Positions 12,976 through 13,055 of a DNA stretch of 13,055 bases are shown one piece after another. Each line of letters opens with the position of its first letter. Positions within the stretch are counted from its first letter, which is position 1. The notes under the pieces were generated by a model. That model saw only the letters and a program-made list of their open reading frames with translations. It was not told the DNA's origin and did not search any database. The stretch is from an uncultured Collinsella sp. GTDB lineage: Bacteria > Actinomycetota > Coriobacteriia > Coriobacteriales > Coriobacteriaceae. The translations under genes and the position numbers were made by a program. The stretch spans positions 1-13,055 of the forward strand of contig CATXWM010000045.1 in assembly GCA_958403205.1 (NCBI GenBank), in the 5' to 3' direction.

Positions 12976-13055
12976 TCACCTTGCCTCAAATGCGACCCGC
13001 TCGCTCATATGACCCAATCCGCTGTCAAGAGCCACAATGGCCCCGCCGACCGCTT
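12976..13055 (-). CDS. Possible 3' end of an unidentified minus-strand gene (partial)
   Basis: On the minus strand one frame is open from the right edge to a TGA at 12978-12976, giving about 25 residues that end GHMSERVAFEAR. The position, convergent to lysS and just beyond its terminator, suits a gene tail, and codon third positions are mostly G or C. The stretch is too short to identify, and another minus frame is open for 16 codons, so chance is possible. Confidence 0.3.
   Translation of the reverse strand, partial: AVGGAIVALDSGLGHMSERVAFEAR

Noticed and set aside
1..13055. CRISPR array, insertion sequence, prophage or defence genes
   Set aside because: No regularly spaced repeats, transposase, integrase, nuclease or Cas-like proteins are visible; all sizeable genes are housekeeping.

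Overview
The window reads as a chromosomal, housekeeping stretch of a high-GC Gram-positive bacterium. Codons are GC-rich at third positions, nearly every gene has a purine-rich GGAGG-type ribosome binding site, and the order veg-ispE is the one known from Bacillus and other Gram-positives. The murI-rph-rdgB order is also common in Gram-positives. A streptococcal-type MurE and a class II LysRS with a C-terminal tRNA-binding domain make a Coriobacteriia (Collinsella-like) source my best guess. This is an inference from gene content, not a database match.

Layout: 1-557 is an AT-rich then very GC-rich stretch with no convincing gene. It carries fragments of tRNA 3' ends, duplicated in a module of about 86 bp, and leads into an intact tRNA-Val on the minus strand (558-633). 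From 821 onward every protein gene is on the plus strand: asnB (asparagine synthase), murE-like ligase, a Cof-type HAD phosphatase, murI, rph, rdgB, dtd, veg, ispE, tRNA-Pro(CGG), tatA, greA and lysS. The last 80 bases may hold the 3' end of a convergent minus-strand gene.

How the genes fit together: murE and murI both feed peptidoglycan precursor synthesis (stem-peptide third residue and D-glutamate). ispE belongs to the MEP isoprenoid pathway, which ultimately supplies the undecaprenyl carrier. rph, the two tRNA genes, dtd and lysS are tRNA maturation, quality-control and charging functions; rdgB cleans the nucleotide pool, greA rescues stalled RNA polymerase and tatA is the pore component of Tat export. 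rdgB-dtd (3-nt gap) and veg-ispE (2-nt gap) are clearly translationally coupled pairs. Other genes are separated by hairpins or promoters.

I did not find a defence system, CRISPR array, insertion sequence or prophage. The most interesting material is between the genes. A 12-bp perfect palindrome starting GTTACGCGGTT occurs twice, directly after two unrelated stop codons. Alternative competing hairpins lie after rph and ahead of lysS. A palindrome fills the spacer of the tatA promoter. The duplicated tRNA-end modules lie at the left. In the proteins, the LysRS fusion and a non-canonical MurE substrate motif stand out.
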